Source of the DNA: Cadophora sp. MPI-SDFR-AT-0126 | Lineage: Eukaryota > Ascomycota > Leotiomycetes > Helotiales > Ploettnerulaceae | DNA: 64,000 nucleotides | Direction: 5' to 3' | Assembly (NCBI GenBank): GCA_020747065.1 | Contig: JAGMVK010000006.1 | Location: forward strand, 1,550,001 to 1,614,000 | In this document: piece after piece, positions 21,278-33,019 of the stretch | Layout: every line of letters starts with the position of its first letter | How positions within the stretch are numbered: the stretch's first letter is position 1 | Program-made: the position numbers and the translations under genes | The notes under the pieces: model-generated | Database searches by the model: none | What the model was told of the DNA's origin: nothing | The model's input: the letters and a program-made list of their open reading frames with translations, nothing else

Positions 21278-23716
21278 GAGTTTGTAGCTTTTATTTCAAG
21301 AGATTTGTGAGGGTTTGAAGTTTTGTCACTGGTGGTTGAGATGGAATTTTCCGTGTGGGGCTAAGCGAGGAGCCGACATCCTTTGTTTGAAGTCCCCCTG
21401 TCTAAAGTATCTTAATCTACTCACCTGTGGCTCCTTTCTTCTTAATCGAAGAACAAGAATTGATCTACAGTAATTGTATATTAATGTGTATTTCTTTGAT
21501 AGTAGTGCCGCGGACTTCTCGACAGCGCAAATAAGTGCCGGTTGTTTGGTTCCTTTGCAAAACAAATAAACATGCAGAGGAAATGCCATGTACAGTTCCA
21601 CTTGCCTGAAACCAAATCTTTCCTTCATCTTTGTTCTTCGTGAAACATAAGAGAAATTTCCCACTTGGCCCTAAATGTCTGTACAGTATTCCTGACTTCT
21701 TTGGATGCCTTCATCGTTTCTGTGGACTTCCGCATCCGTCTAAGAGTCATCTTCATCTTTGGAGCCATCGCAATTTCGCTTGAGCGAGACTCATCCTGAG
21801 CCTCTTCATAACTCATCTTGGTTCGCCTGGCTTCGTCGTACTCGTGGGCGCACTACAGTGTAGTCGAAGATCATGACACGATCAATGGCAAGGACCCATG
21901 GTGTCAAAAGCATAAGACTACAGGTCACACCATCAACATTTGCCCATCCTCCTAATGTAAGGAACGCCAACTGCACGGTCATTTGATGGGGACGAGTGCT
22001 CGAAGTGAGGAGGCAAACACATAACATCAGCATGTAAAATCAAGTCTACCGGTGGACTAGATACAGCTTTGGACTACCACTTCAACGAAGTCGAAGCAGA
22101 TATTGATGGCGGAATACGCCTACACAGACTACAAGACCCTGGGCAGTCCGAGCATGAGCAACCAGGCGACGCAGCAAATGGTGAGGATACCGTAAGAGAC
22201 CACAATTTTTGACTACCACAGGTCCGATTTCTGGTATGAGATTCCAATTTTTCCAAAGTCAAGGTTATTGAATTGACATTTCTTTCCTCCACAACAAGGC
22301 TGGAGTAGGTTCCAACTTCACTCAAGTCCACTTCCCTCTCCCCCTCCCTCTCCACCAGATCTAAACAACTCTTAGCGAAGCCTGGCTCCTTCCAAGCGAG
22401 CCGTACCACTCTTCCCAATCTCGAACCCCCGCCAGAGCACGACAAGCTATCTAGCATGACTCCAAACCCAAAAATGTGAGTATTTTTTTGGGCCCTTATT
22501 TCCCTACTTGAATACTTAAATTGCCATGCGCAAAATTGCGTGAGAAGGGATGAAATGGCCGGACTAACGATGGATTGGGATATTGTAACCGACCAATTGC
22601 GGGAGTAAAAGACGCAGGCCAAGACCGTATTTGGGCATGTATTTGAGAGAGTCTAGACTGCCGTAATTGGATACAGTCTGGAGATCCACCAAAGATATCT
22701 ACCCATTGTCCTCGTCACGAGGTATCATCTTGAGGAGCCATTTGGACAGGAAAAGAGACAGCCTGTTGATCCTAAGTTACGAGAGACTTTTGATACTTTG
22801 CGACGCGATCGCTCCAAGAAGTATTTTCAGGTGAAATGTGCCATAGAAGAATTACATCTTTCCGGCGCTTAGATCTCGGCCGGCATACCCAATCACGGGT
22901 CTCATTCGCTGCAGGATACTTACAGACTTGCAGCAGTCTAGGCTTTCTTTCTGTCTGTATGAATTCCCATGTTGGATCTCGCTGGAGGGGAGGGGAATTT
23001 TGGACTCTGCACTGAGGGATCGATGAAATCTGTTCGGAGAGGACTGACTGCAGCTGTTCGGTGGATAAAGGTAGCCAGTCACACAAGAACAAGTTTTCGC
23101 CCAGCCTTCTTCTCAGCTGGGTCTCCCATCCACAAGATTGGGGAACCCCGCAAACGCATCTCGCAAAAGGCAAAAAGTGAACATGTCTTGAATATGTTTG
23201 TTTGGTATCATTTTGTCTTCCTCGACTATCGTAGACTGCCATCTCATCTCGTCTCATTATCAACTAAAACGTACGTCGTACAAGAATGGTCATTGGCTCA
23301 TGATCATCTAACCTGTTAGTCCATCCATCATATTCAACCCTCAAAATTGATGAGGCTCTCCGTCAACTTGATTAAGTAGAAACTCCTCCTGAAAATGGTA
23401 TCCAGTGATTTGGCTTATCCTGGATATCTCACTCGCTGCCACCCAATATTCCATGCACATGTCACTATCTCTTCAATCCAAAGTTCAAAAACCTGGTTGT
23501 TGACTCCCCAGCATATATGGGTACATCGGCCTTCTTTCGACGCTTTACGCCAAATTTCTCCCACCGCCACTGTGCTTGACGTGATTGAAAACCAATAGTT
23601 GCTTCGATGCGAAGTTTTGTTCTGTCGGGACGACAAAGAAGCAGAGCGTGGAAAATCAAAATATTCGTCGTCGCGAGTGGTGACCTAAACAAATCGGTAT
23701 CGGAAGATTGATTTCA
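21278..23716. other. Intergenic, no confident gene
   Basis: About 2.4 kb. A short ATG frame at 22457 (MTPNPKM) ends at a GTGAGT donor-like sequence and has a pyrimidine-rich leader, but no convincing second exon was found. The minus-strand frame 22074-22622 is not supported by any motif. Confidence 0.4.
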
Positions 23717-25026
23717 TCATTCAATTACCATCTTTCGTTGCCCTCCCACCATCGTCCATCCCAAGGCTCGTAGTGCATCTTTGTCGTTTGCTCGGATTAT
23801 CGTGCAGGCTGGTAACATTGGATTGTGTGGATCGACGTGTGATGCATCCTTAGCGGCTTGCTCTATTGCATCCATTTCCTCTTTACAGTCCTGTTGATCG
23901 AGTGGGCATACCACAATGGGTTGCCTTAGGACAATGTCTCTTGCTGCGGACATATGTGCCTGCATGTGTTAGTGGAGAAGTAATAACATGGAGAATACAA
24001 AATACCTTGATTATTAGGAAGAACTCAATCTTGTAAAGAGTTCCTGTAGTGGTGAATGAATTGACCGCATACATCGGAAATGCAGCTTTTCCACGCCGAA
24101 TAATTCCTTCTGGGTCCCGCAGCTCTTTGGATGGAAAAACGAGGCCAAGATTAGTAAAGTATCCGGCCTCGGGCATCCTGACCCCGACGGTTTGTGTATG
24201 CTTGGCTATACGGTTAACCTTTTTCGTTGGCTCGTCTCCTTCAGGATTATATGTGATTTCCTCTTCTATCCCAATTGTAATCTTCTGAATCGTGACCTTC
24301 TTGGCCTTGCTCATCCAATCCGGATTTGGTGAGAGCTTTATGTAAACACTGACAGGATCCAAGGGACCGTACGACCAACGAGGTAGTGATATGCCTAATG
24401 TAACCAGATGATCTGATGTCTTCTCCGCAGCTTCAGGTCGATTGTACATTCCAAATGTTGAAAGGGTATCGTATCTCTGTATCGGGACTGGAAATGCGAA
24501 CTTCTTCTGTTCCTGGCCTTGCTGAACCGTCACTACCAACTCGTAAAATGTCTCGGCCGTTCGACTTGGAAGCTGTAAAGAAGCTGGAGGTATCCTTCTG
24601 TTCGTCTCTTCTCCTCCTCTCCCAAATGGTATGAACAGCACGAACGGTAGGTCCATCAGCACCACACTCTCTGATTCCTTCCCAGCCGGACATCGGAATA
24701 ATAATAGCTCTTTGCCCACCACATCTGTAGTTTCCCTCCTCGGCGTCCCCAGGTGCTTCTTTGCTATCGACTCGGCGGAGGGGTGTATCGTCTCTCGTCT
24801 CTGTAAACATACCCGAACCAGAGATATCGCAACGGGCGCAGAAATGCCAGTGAGGGGTCTGATCTCGACCTTGCCTTCTATGCGAGGCTGTAGACAATTT
24901 TGTTAGCAAAGGCATAGTTGGAGACCATACAACAAAAGCAAAGCTTACAAGGGTTGCCGAAATCCCGGGGTATCCCACGAGGAAGTTACTGTTTGGCGGC
25001 CCCGAGACTCTGACAAAAGCAGCCAT
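23717..25026 (-). CDS. Arrestin-fold (alpha-arrestin-like) protein
   Basis: Likely adaptor with the arrestin fold; fungal alpha-arrestins guide membrane proteins to Rsp5-type ubiquitin ligases. Three exons (25026-24949, 24887-24006, 23959-23717; introns 61 and 46 nt) give 400 residues. The arrestin N-terminal beta sandwich is seen in ATLPRIEGKVEIRPL, ISLVRVCLQRRETIH, VVGKELLLF, PFVLFIPF and RTAETFYELVVTVQQG. The second half has YGPLDPVSVYIKLSPN, VTIQKITIGIEEEITY and a further pair of strands near LYKIEFFLIIKAH. No PPxY motif is evident, so direct ligase binding is doubtful. The last exon is short and ends KMVIE. It is divergent from cyp10 with about 650 bp between them. Confidence 0.8.
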
Positions 25027-25675
25027 CTTGTCTCGGGCTCACGCTGGCGCCACAGCGCGGTTTGCGCCAAGTTGATAGCAATGTCGACGGACCAAATTTG
25101 TTTATCGTAATTTGGAGGGCATATGAGTCGTGATGGTATGTAAGGTTCGGGTGGGGTGGTGCAGAGGGTCGGGTCTGAAAGAACTCGTCGTCACCAATAA
25201 GCAAGGCTCAGCCGCCTTGTTGATGCTGCGTTTGGGGCGGGCCTGGGATGGGAGCTATCGAGGGGTCGTCGACGTCAAGCGCTTAGTTAGAGGTGGCGGG
25301 AGAAATGGGATCGTGAGGGGGACGAATTGCAGGAGGCTCAACTGGGCCAGGCTATTGATTCATTGCAATGCGGTCGGGTTCTTTGTTTGTGTTTGCGCGG
25401 CAGATGATGAGGAGAGTCCAGCCAGCTCCCAAAGAAAGCAGGGATATCGCTTATGCTGCCTTGCCTTGATGGCTGGTTGGCATTTGAATCACTTCACTGT
25501 CAGGCTGTTCCCCGGCAGGTCGCAGCCAACACAATTTAGCGCTGCAACTACCAGAAGGCGGGGCCGCGGGCTGCTCTGTGTTTACATCCGCGATCCTTCA
25601 GCCCTACGACATTCCTTCGACAGCACACCACACCACACCAATGCCAAAATACCACACTTGTGTGCACTGTCCGTA
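25027..25675. promoter_or_regulatory. Divergent promoter region of the arrestin-like gene and cyp10
   Basis: 649 bp between two divergent starts with no gene. Directly before the cyp10 ATG is a CACAC/CACCA-rich leader. Confidence 0.45.
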
Positions 25676-26210
25676 ATGTCTGTCACTTTACACACGAATC
25701 TCGGTGACATCAAGGTCGAAGTCTTCTGTGAAAGTGTACCAAAGACAGCAGAGGTAAGCAAAGTCAAAGCTCTTCTGCGCAAATTTAACCTAGCTCTAGA
25801 ACTTTCTTGCTTTATGCGCCTCGGGCTATTACGATGGCTCTGCCTTTCACCGACTAATCCCAAATTTCATGATTCAAACCGGAGCCCCTCCCTCTCTGCC
25901 TAAAGGAGGCGCATCAATTTGGGAGGAGCCATTCGAAGATGAGATCCGCCCAACTTTACGACACAATGCCCGAGGAATAGTCAGCATGGCAAATAAGGGA
26001 CCAGGCACGAATGGCAGCCAGTTCTTCTTCTGCTTCGACAAGGCGCCTCATTTGGACGGCAAGAATACGGTTTTTGGGCATGTACTGGGAGATGATAGTA
26101 TGGCGACATTGGCGAAGATGGAGAAGGTTGAGGTGGATAAGAAGAATCGACCGAAGGAGCAGATCAAAATTGAGAGTATCACGATGCATGCAAATCCATT
26201 GGCGGGTTGA
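25676..26210 (+). CDS. cyp10: Cyclophilin-type peptidyl-prolyl isomerase, PPIL3/Cyp10 group
   Basis: Proline cis-trans isomerase; the PPIL3 group is associated with spliceosomes. Two exons (25676-25753, 25800-26210) around a 46-nt intron give 162 residues, the usual minimal cyclophilin length. The start MSVTLHTNLGDIKVEVFCE, with no signal peptide, is typical of the group. The active-site region reads SAFHRLIPNFMIQTG with the catalytic Arg, then SMANKGPGTNGSQFFF and LDGKNTVFGHV. The residue before TVFG is Asn where many cyclophilins have His. The Trp that confers cyclosporin binding in Cpr1-type proteins is not in the usual place, in line with a spliceosomal rather than a cyclosporin-sensitive form. 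Confidence 0.92.
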
Positions 26211-27297
26211 GACAGAGACGAGAATTTTGGAACAAGATTCAGGGGGCAAATCAGCAAGAATACATGCCTCAATTAGGGCAGAATGGGTTCCTGGCATGAA
26301 AGCTCTGGCTTACATAGTTGACCGTCGGGAACGTCCGAGATCGTCTGTATGGCCTACGGAAGATCCACCAGAGTCCAGGGCTATGTGACCAGTAGGTATG
26401 CGCCAAATCCATGAGTAAAGATTCAGTAGGCAAGTTTGCCAGTCCACCTTGCATGTATATATATATAAAGACTTTTGTGGTAGAGGACTTTTGCGGTAGA
26501 GCATAGCCTCGAGTCGATTAGACTGGATAATGAAAGCTCAAGGACAATAGCCTCGAGCTCCTGGAATCCGATTGATTGAGTTACATCTCCTTGCCACCCA
26601 TTTGTCGTATACGAAATGCTGGACATTCGCAGGCTAGCTCTCATCACCTTCCACCGTCCAACGGTTCGATATCTGAGACTTGACAAAGTTTTAGTCCGCA
26701 ACTCTGAGAGAGCTATAAAGTATGAATTAAGGATTGAGATAAGCTTTATACAAATAATCATTGAATCTCACCTAGATACCTAGCGAAGTATAGATAGACC
26801 CTGAATTAAGATAGATTTGTTACGTACGATCTGTTATAGATATCTACACTTTACTTACCAGATTATCTAGTTACTTAAGCCTTAAAGCATCGTACTCCTT
26901 GAGAGTAAGAACCTGTCTGACTTAGTTTGGACAACTGTAAACGAACGCGTGGTCCATGGAGTCCTACTCTACCTTCTCGAAGGTGGCATGCTATGAGACG
27001 ACTGGCTGTTCTTCCTTATTGACTTACTTCCATCCTCGACTGTACAATCCAGGTCTTGACTTCTCCTCGTCGAGTCTGTTATGTGGACGACGCATGGCTC
27101 GCCTTGACTTGGAACACCAATTACTGCTTGAATGGGACTAGAGAAGAGTACTTGATGTGGTTTTTGACTGAGCTTGTGGTAGGAGTCTTCGGTGCCATAA
27201 GGTAGTATAGTACTGGAATGGATAATTTGAATGTTACCTTCGTCGATAATAATGTGACTGTGAATATCACCGAAGGACTTAGGAGATGCTTAAGAGT

Positions 27298-27612
27298 TTA
27301 GAGCGGCCGAATGCAATCGGACGAATTATCTTCCTTCCCCAGCTCAGCATCACGGAGAGACTGCTTGGTTGCTTCCGCAAGTATGGCAGATTCTTGCTCA
27401 GCATGTGTTGGAGCGGCCTCGTGCATATCTGCCATCGATGCCTTGATACCTGCATTGAGCGCAGACTCATTCACGGTATCGAAATCGTCGTCTTCCGAGA
27501 AGAGAAGCTCGCGCGCGAGATTAGTGAGGCCGAAAAGCTTCTCGATGTCGTGGGGATCCTCAGGTTCGGTAGCTTCTTCGTTGTTGGCGCCCTCGGCTGT
27601 CGAAGTAAACAA
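27298..27612 (-). pseudogene. Fragment with two UIM-like motifs, function unknown
   Basis: 104-codon frame, isolated in AT-rich DNA. Two short segments, ESALNAGIKASMADM and EQESAILAEATKQSLRD, resemble ubiquitin-interacting motifs, which have acidic residues, then LxxAIxxSxxD. Here the Ala is preserved in only one and the spacing is loose. No upstream exon could be found. It could be the tail of a decayed gene or chance; the normal GC content inside an AT-rich surround favours a real fragment. Confidence 0.3.
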
Positions 27613-28090
27613 GTCAAAAATACATCAATGTACTTCTAAAACTCATCAATTGTTTGGAGTCACTTTGGTTACGTAATGGAGTGGACTAGGTTTAATTCTG
27701 TATTTCAATGGAAAGACAAGGCTTTAAAGCAAAGGCTAAAAATTTCGTTGCGAGCCACAATGCGCTTGATATTGAAGAGTTGGGCTTATTGCGCGATCTA
27801 GCCGAGGCATTGAATTGTCTCGATTGGCGACAGACCAGACCGACTAATACGATCTTACCAGCGGATACTACGAACGGAAACGCGGAGGATGAGGGACGTC
27901 ACGCTTTAAAGAAAGCTGTTAGAAAACCGAGACAGGCATATGACGTGTATGTCAGCTTCATAATAGAGAAGAAGACAAAATTCTTATTCGTGACTTAAAT
28001 AAAAGTTCACGATGATATCCTATACAGTGTAATTAATCTATGTTAATACTACTTCATTTAAGTCACTTTACTTTAGAACTTTTAATATCT

Positions 28091-28255
28091 TAGAATAATC
28101 TTCTCTAGATAATGAGATCATTGTGAAATTAAGTGCTTTAAATATTTCAAAAGAATCTTTCTTAAATAGTAAAATCATAGTAAGATCAAGTGCTTGAGAT
28201 AGTTTAAAATAATCTTCTCCGGATAGTGAGATTATAATGAGATTAAGTTAGCTTA
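28091..28255. repeat. Degenerate 57-bp tandem repeat, three copies
   Basis: The anchor AATCTT recurs at 28097, 28154 and 28211, exactly 57 bp apart. It is followed each time by a related GATAATGAGATCA / AATAGTAAAATCA / GATAGTGAGATTA block and then an AAGTGCTT-like end. Copies differ mainly by transitions. It lies directly left of the PKS relic. Confidence 0.75.
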
Positions 28256-28329
28256 TCTAATTGAGACTTCAAGGGACTTCCATTCCTATGTAGTGAGTAT
28301 GAACCCCCTCTTGTCTTGAGTTTTGACCG

Positions 28330-30147
28330 ACTTGTCCCAGTTACATGACAGGTGGAGGACATTCGATGCTGGCGAACCGGCTCTTGTATTTTTATAATCT
28401 TACTGGTCCATCATGTACGGTCGATACAGCATGTTTTGCAAGTTTGGTAGCTGTCCATCTTCCATGTCAATCTCTCAGAGCAGGAGAATGTAAATCTGCA
28501 GTGGTTGCTGGTATAAATTGCCTTTTGGATCCTGACCAATTTATCGCGCTGAGTTCTCGTAAGTCGCGCACTGCATTCCTGCTGTCTCATCTCAGCAACC
28601 AATTCGACGTACACTGGGTTTTATTTCTCTAGATGGTCGATGCCACAGCTTTGATCAGCGAGCTAATGGCTCCGCCCGGGGAGAAGGTGTATCATGCGTA
28701 ATCCTCAAGCCACTAGACGAAGCTCTTAGAAATGGAGACGTAATACGGGCGGTGATGAGGAACTCCGCTACGAAACAAGATGGCAAAATGCCAGGAATCA
28801 CCTTCCCAAGTGCCACAGCTCGAGCTTCATCGGCTGAAAAGGTGTATGCACAAGCTTGTCTGGACCCGATGGAAACTAGATATGTAGAGGCTCATGGAAC
28901 AGGAACGCAGGCAGGGAATCCGGTCGAGGCTTCCGCACTACATTCAACTCTCGCGAAATCGAGAAGTGACCCTTCGAATTGGATCTATCAAGACGAACGT
29001 TGGACATTTGGGAGGTGCGAGTGGTGTGACTGGGCTGATCAAGACTGTTCTTTTCTAGAGAGAGAAAATATTCTGCCGAACTCCGATTTTCGTTCCCCAA
29101 ACAAACAAATTCCGTTGGAAGAATGGAACTTAGAGGTATGTGAGCTTGATAAGAGATTATTCAGAAACTGACACTTTGACAGGTTCCGACAAAGTGTCTA
29201 CCTTGGACCCGCAAAAATGGAGAACTGAGAGCATCGGTTCAAAGCTTTGGCTGTGGCGGCACGAATGCACACATCGTTGCCGAAGATGCTCGTAGATATT
29301 TGCAAGCCCTGCAATGTCGAAGTCAAAGTATCACAAATACAACTCTTACGACCAACTTACAGAATGAGAGGAACACAGGCACCGATTCGGACTGTACAGA
29401 CGAGAAAGTCTTGACATGCTGTCGAGCAGTCAGACTGGACAAGCTCGCCAGATCACGCCACAGACTCAGTAACTTCATCTATAGCTATCCGATCAAGCCG
29501 TCTTTATGTGATCTCGGCTTCTGGTGAGGATGCCGGCAAGGAAGATCTCACTAATCTTCATAATCATTTGATGGAACAAATCATGGATGACAAATTGCTG
29601 GCAAACCTGGCGGAAACACTCTACAACCATCGATCTGTTTCTCCATGGAAGACAACAATTCCTGCTTCGTCGCCGTCCGAGCTTATGAGCGGCTTGCGAC
29701 AGACGAGTTTCACACACTCCACCAAAATACCAAGCATCGGCTTCGTGTTTACTGAACAAGGAGTGCAATGGTATGGGATGGGACGATCACTGCTCGAGCA
29801 AGATCGATTTCGGAAATCGTTATATCTTTGCGACCAGGTGATTAGATCTCTTGGGGCTGAGTGGTCGATCATCGAGGAACTCAGCAAGGACGAGGAATCT
29901 ACTCGAGTCAACGGAGTGGCTCTGAGCCAGCCCCTGTGTACCATCATACAGATCGCCCTAGTTGATCTTTTGCGGTCCTGGAATATCTTCCAACACTACC
30001 GTAGGATACTCAAGCGGTGCATTTGCCGCTGGATCATCAAGCTTGAGAGGAGCTGTCACTATTGCCTACTACCGAGGCTTGATAGTTTCTCGGAGCTCGC
30101 AAAATCCATCACACAGCAGTCCAGGATCGTTCAGAAACTGGTAGTAT
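28330..30147 (+). pseudogene. Truncated polyketide synthase relic (KS plus start of AT)
   Basis: Remains of a reducing-type iterative type I PKS. Homology begins inside the ketosynthase at HSMLANRLLYFYNLTGPS, so the first part of the KS is missing. The catalytic Cys is in DTACFAS (family consensus DTACSAS), the two His in VEAHGTGT and KTNVGHLGG, and the domain end in SFGCGGTNAHIV. Apparent introns remain (after ALSS; after EEWNLE at 29134). Frameshifts occur near 28978, where GSIKTNVGH is in another frame, and near 29055, where the frame hits TAG. The acyltransferase starts as GFVFTEQGVQWYGMG (consensus GQGAQ) and VGYSSGAFAAG (consensus GHSSGE). It then stops; no reductive or carrier domains follow. 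Left as found; not repaired. Confidence 0.85.
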
Positions 30148-30790
30148 AAATCTGCAAGCACAAACGAGGCAAAAATGAAAGGCAACCATAATGGGCCAGA
30201 AGAATCAAGTGAGCCCATCAAATTTTCCAGAAGATGTACGTGTGAAGTAAATGCATCGCTGCAATGGAACAACATGGCTGAAAGAGTCAAGAAAAAAAGA
30301 AGAAACAGCAGCAGGAGCAGAAATAGCTGGAGAATGACCTGTTTCCGACTCCCTTGAGATCTTCAGCACATTCTACACTGCCCCATGATGGCTTTACAAG
30401 AAGCCACAAATATCAACAGAGCTCACTTGTGCGCTGCCTAACCAACTCGGGCGAGTGAAAAACTTCTGTCGTATAGTTTCTAAGTTTTGTTACTACGTGG
30501 GTTTGTCAATGCCGCCATAAAAGCAAGCCGCCGTAAGCGGAACAATGCCTGTAGTCTCTCATTCTGCATTGTATGAAGATAACATGTGTCGATTTTACTG
30601 ATTGAAGTGAGATGTTGAGATGATGGATCAATGAACAGTGTACACTTACAGAGACATATGGGGAAGAAGGACGTCGAAACAAGAAAGCAAGTCGTCTCCC
30701 ACCAAAGTCTTGGCGCGTCAAAATCCACATCCCTCGCGTTCCCCTCCCGCAGCCTCTTTCCCACCCCAAACAACCCCACCAACACCCAAA
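30148..30790. other. Intergenic upstream of dad1
   Basis: About 640 bp at the right edge of the relic block. No gene seen; the last 70 bp are C-rich leader of dad1. Confidence 0.45.
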
Positions 30791-31234
30791 ATGTCATCCA
30801 GCACCACCCGGCCACCAGCCGGATCTTCAACGACCGCGCAGCCGGAAAAGACATTCTTCGAGCAGCAGCGAGAAGTCCTGCTGAAAGAGATTGGCATCGT
30901 ACGTCTTTCCTGCTTGTTTGAGGGGACGCTGAGGGAAGACGCGTTGACTGAGAACTGCAGAGCTTCGAGCATGTGTTGGCGAATATCAATAAGTTGAACC
31001 GGTCGCTGGAGGGCGTTATTGCTGTGAGTTTGAAGGTACGGATGATTGGGACATTGGCTGATGGCTGCGCAGGTCGGAAATGAATTCAGTTCTGTCGAGG
31101 CTCTGTGGTCGCAATTCGAGAATGTGATGGCTAAGGATCCTGACGCGGAGCCCGAAGGACAAGGCGAAGAGGGAGATGATGGACATGGAGAGGACGAGAC
31201 GGAGCTTAGTGAGGCGCAGGAAAATGGCCGATAA
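30791..31234 (+). CDS. dad1: DASH/Dam1 complex subunit Dad1
   Basis: Subunit of the fungal DASH ring that couples kinetochores to spindle microtubules. Three exons (30791-30898, 30961-31023, 31073-31234) give 110 residues. The core is unmistakable: [14 protein letters not shown], then [18 protein letters not shown], then [18 protein letters not shown], spread over all three exons. That is why no single frame shows it. The middle exon is only 63 nt. The N-terminus is Ser/Thr/Pro-rich and the C-terminus is a 30-residue acidic Glu/Gly tail. It is convergent with rho4. Confidence 0.95.
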
Positions 31235-31527
31235 TGGATATGATGCAAGGCGTTAGGAATTCACGATACCCAGGGAGGAACGAAGTTTGATGGATGTATG
31301 TCTTATTTCTACAAGGAAAATGGTCATGATACATAAGAAAACCCCGTTGTGCAATGCAGGCCCAGGTCCCTATTACTCAGAAGAAGCGACAAAATTGGAG
31401 GAGAACCCAATGTCCAGGAGAGAAGAAAAACAATGCTCGGCCAGACCCATATCCCGGCCGGTATCTGCATTGCTTCATGTATGCAGTTTAGTCGTAGGTC
31501 GTATCGAAATCGTAACAAGGTCGTGGT

Positions 31528-32447
31528 TTAGAGGAAACGGCAGTTCCGCTTCTTCTTTTTGATCCCACCAACTTGCGGACCTGATCCTCCCGACGACGAG
31601 GTTTCTTGTTGGTTACTCCGATCATTGGCAACAACTGTGTTGATAGCCTCTGTAAAGATCTCATCCACTCCTGTCATCTCCTTACTACTACACTCCATGT
31701 ATCTCGCTCCCATCTTGCGTGCCACGTTCATTCCTTGCTCTTGGGTAACCGGTGTCAATCCTTGGGTCTTGAGGAGGTCGATACAGGTGCGCTTGGTTCG
31801 GAGATCTGATTTTAAGCCGACGAGGACCAGAGGAGTGTATGGGCAGAAGTGAAGGACTTCAGGGTACCACTGAGAAGGGTTAGCAAAATCCTTACCGCAT
31901 CTTCGAAGATCTTACCTTGTCCATAACATTTTCTAAAGAGTTGGGACAGTCGATGGCGAAACAAACAAACAACAAATCGGTCTCGGGGTAAGAGAGAGGA
32001 CGAAGGCGATCATATTCTTCTTGTCCAGCCGTATCCCACAGGGCTAGCTCAAGAGTCTTGCCGCTTGCCTGGTGAGTTGGGTATGTGATGTAGTTCTCGA
32101 AGACTGTAGGTACGTATTTCTATGCTCGTTAGTCCTGCCATTGGGTCACGGATAAATGCCCATACCTCTGGAAAATAGCCTTGACTATAACTGATCAATA
32201 GACAGGTCTTTCCGCATCCGCCATCTCCAACAACGACAATCTTCTTCGAATACGCTGGGCCTTCGGTAACATGTGTTCCTGATGATTCTCTGCCGGTGGA
32301 AGAGCTCGTCATGGTACTGACGGTACCTTCGCTGGACCTGGCGCTCTGTTCACGACGTGTGGGCTTTCTTCGCGGCGCATCGTACTTTTCCGACATATCA
32401 GACCGTCGGTTGTTGTAGTAATCTTGTTGCTGATATTGGGTCGACAT
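31528..32447 (-). CDS. rho4: Rho-family GTPase Rho4
   Basis: Small GTPase of the Rho4 branch, which in filamentous fungi acts in septation and cell-wall deposition. Three exons (32447-32166, 32119-31916, 31869-31528; both introns 46 nt) give 275 residues. A 65-residue Ser/Arg-rich N-terminal extension precedes the G domain, as is typical for Rho4. Motifs are GDGGCGKT near residues 74-81, effector loop [28 protein letters not shown], the Rho-specific insert around [16 protein letters not shown], and ECSSKE. The end [10 protein letters not shown] is a polybasic stretch plus a CxxL box for geranylgeranylation. A GTG-started longer reading is open upstream, but the ATG at MSTQYQQQ is chosen. It is divergent from lcb3. 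Confidence 0.95.
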
Positions 32448-33019
32448 ATTGACTTGCACGAGGCTGCTGGCTCCGACAAGCGGGACGCGAATGACGTGTT
32501 GGGCGTGCAGTGAATCGGAAATGCGACAATGACTTTAATTATGCCGAATAGTATGCAGAGAGTATGATGTGAGTTGTCTTGGGATCGGAATGGAATGGAA
32601 TGAATTGGGAGGTGGGGGATGAGACCTGCTGGAGGTTTCTGAGTTCAAGGAGGGAACTCAATGAGGAAATAGCGTAAACAGTGTTGCTGCATAGCAACGC
32701 CCAGCCACAATCGGCGGCCGCCCCTGCCACAAGTCAACGTGGTGCCCAGCCATGCCACGCCGACCCAGCGCTAGGGCAGCCTGACAGCCTCAGGTGAAAA
32801 CACGGAGCGCGGGAACTCTCAACGGGTTCAGGGGTTACCGAGGCGTCGTTCGTCCGTCTTGAGTTTCGAGGATCTGAATGTGGATAAAGGCCGTCTGTCC
32901 GTCTGTCGTTCTGTCAACATCACGATCCTCCACGCTCCTTTATAAAGACCATTGGCTTTCCCTAATTTGCTTAAAGTGTCGCAGACCAAATCCAATATCA
33001 ACTACATGCAGCAACGACG
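32448..33019. promoter_or_regulatory. Divergent promoter of rho4 and lcb3
   Basis: 572 bp between two divergent starts; no gene seen. Confidence 0.45.

Larger units (their letters stand above)
26211..28325. other. AT-rich block with gene debris
   Basis: Base composition shifts to AT-rich between about 26700 and 28300, with many TA-rich stops, which suggests repeat-induced point mutation or old transposon remains. No transposase or reverse transcriptase motif is readable. Two open frames stand out: 27298-27612 on minus (own entry) and 27708-27998 on plus, a 96-codon frame with AKNFVASHNALDIEELGLL that I cannot identify. A 57-bp tandem repeat and the PKS relic lie at its right end. Confidence 0.6.

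Noticed and set aside
22074..22622. 182-codon minus-strand frame
   Set aside because: No domain and low-complexity ends; the opposite strand has an equally open, unidentified frame.
22457..22700. Possible first exon MTPNPKM followed by GTGAGT
   Set aside because: Leader and donor look real, but every acceptor tried gives only a very short frame; not enough to call a gene.
22772..23263. 163-codon minus-strand frame
   Set aside because: No recognisable motif or splice support; composition looks non-coding.
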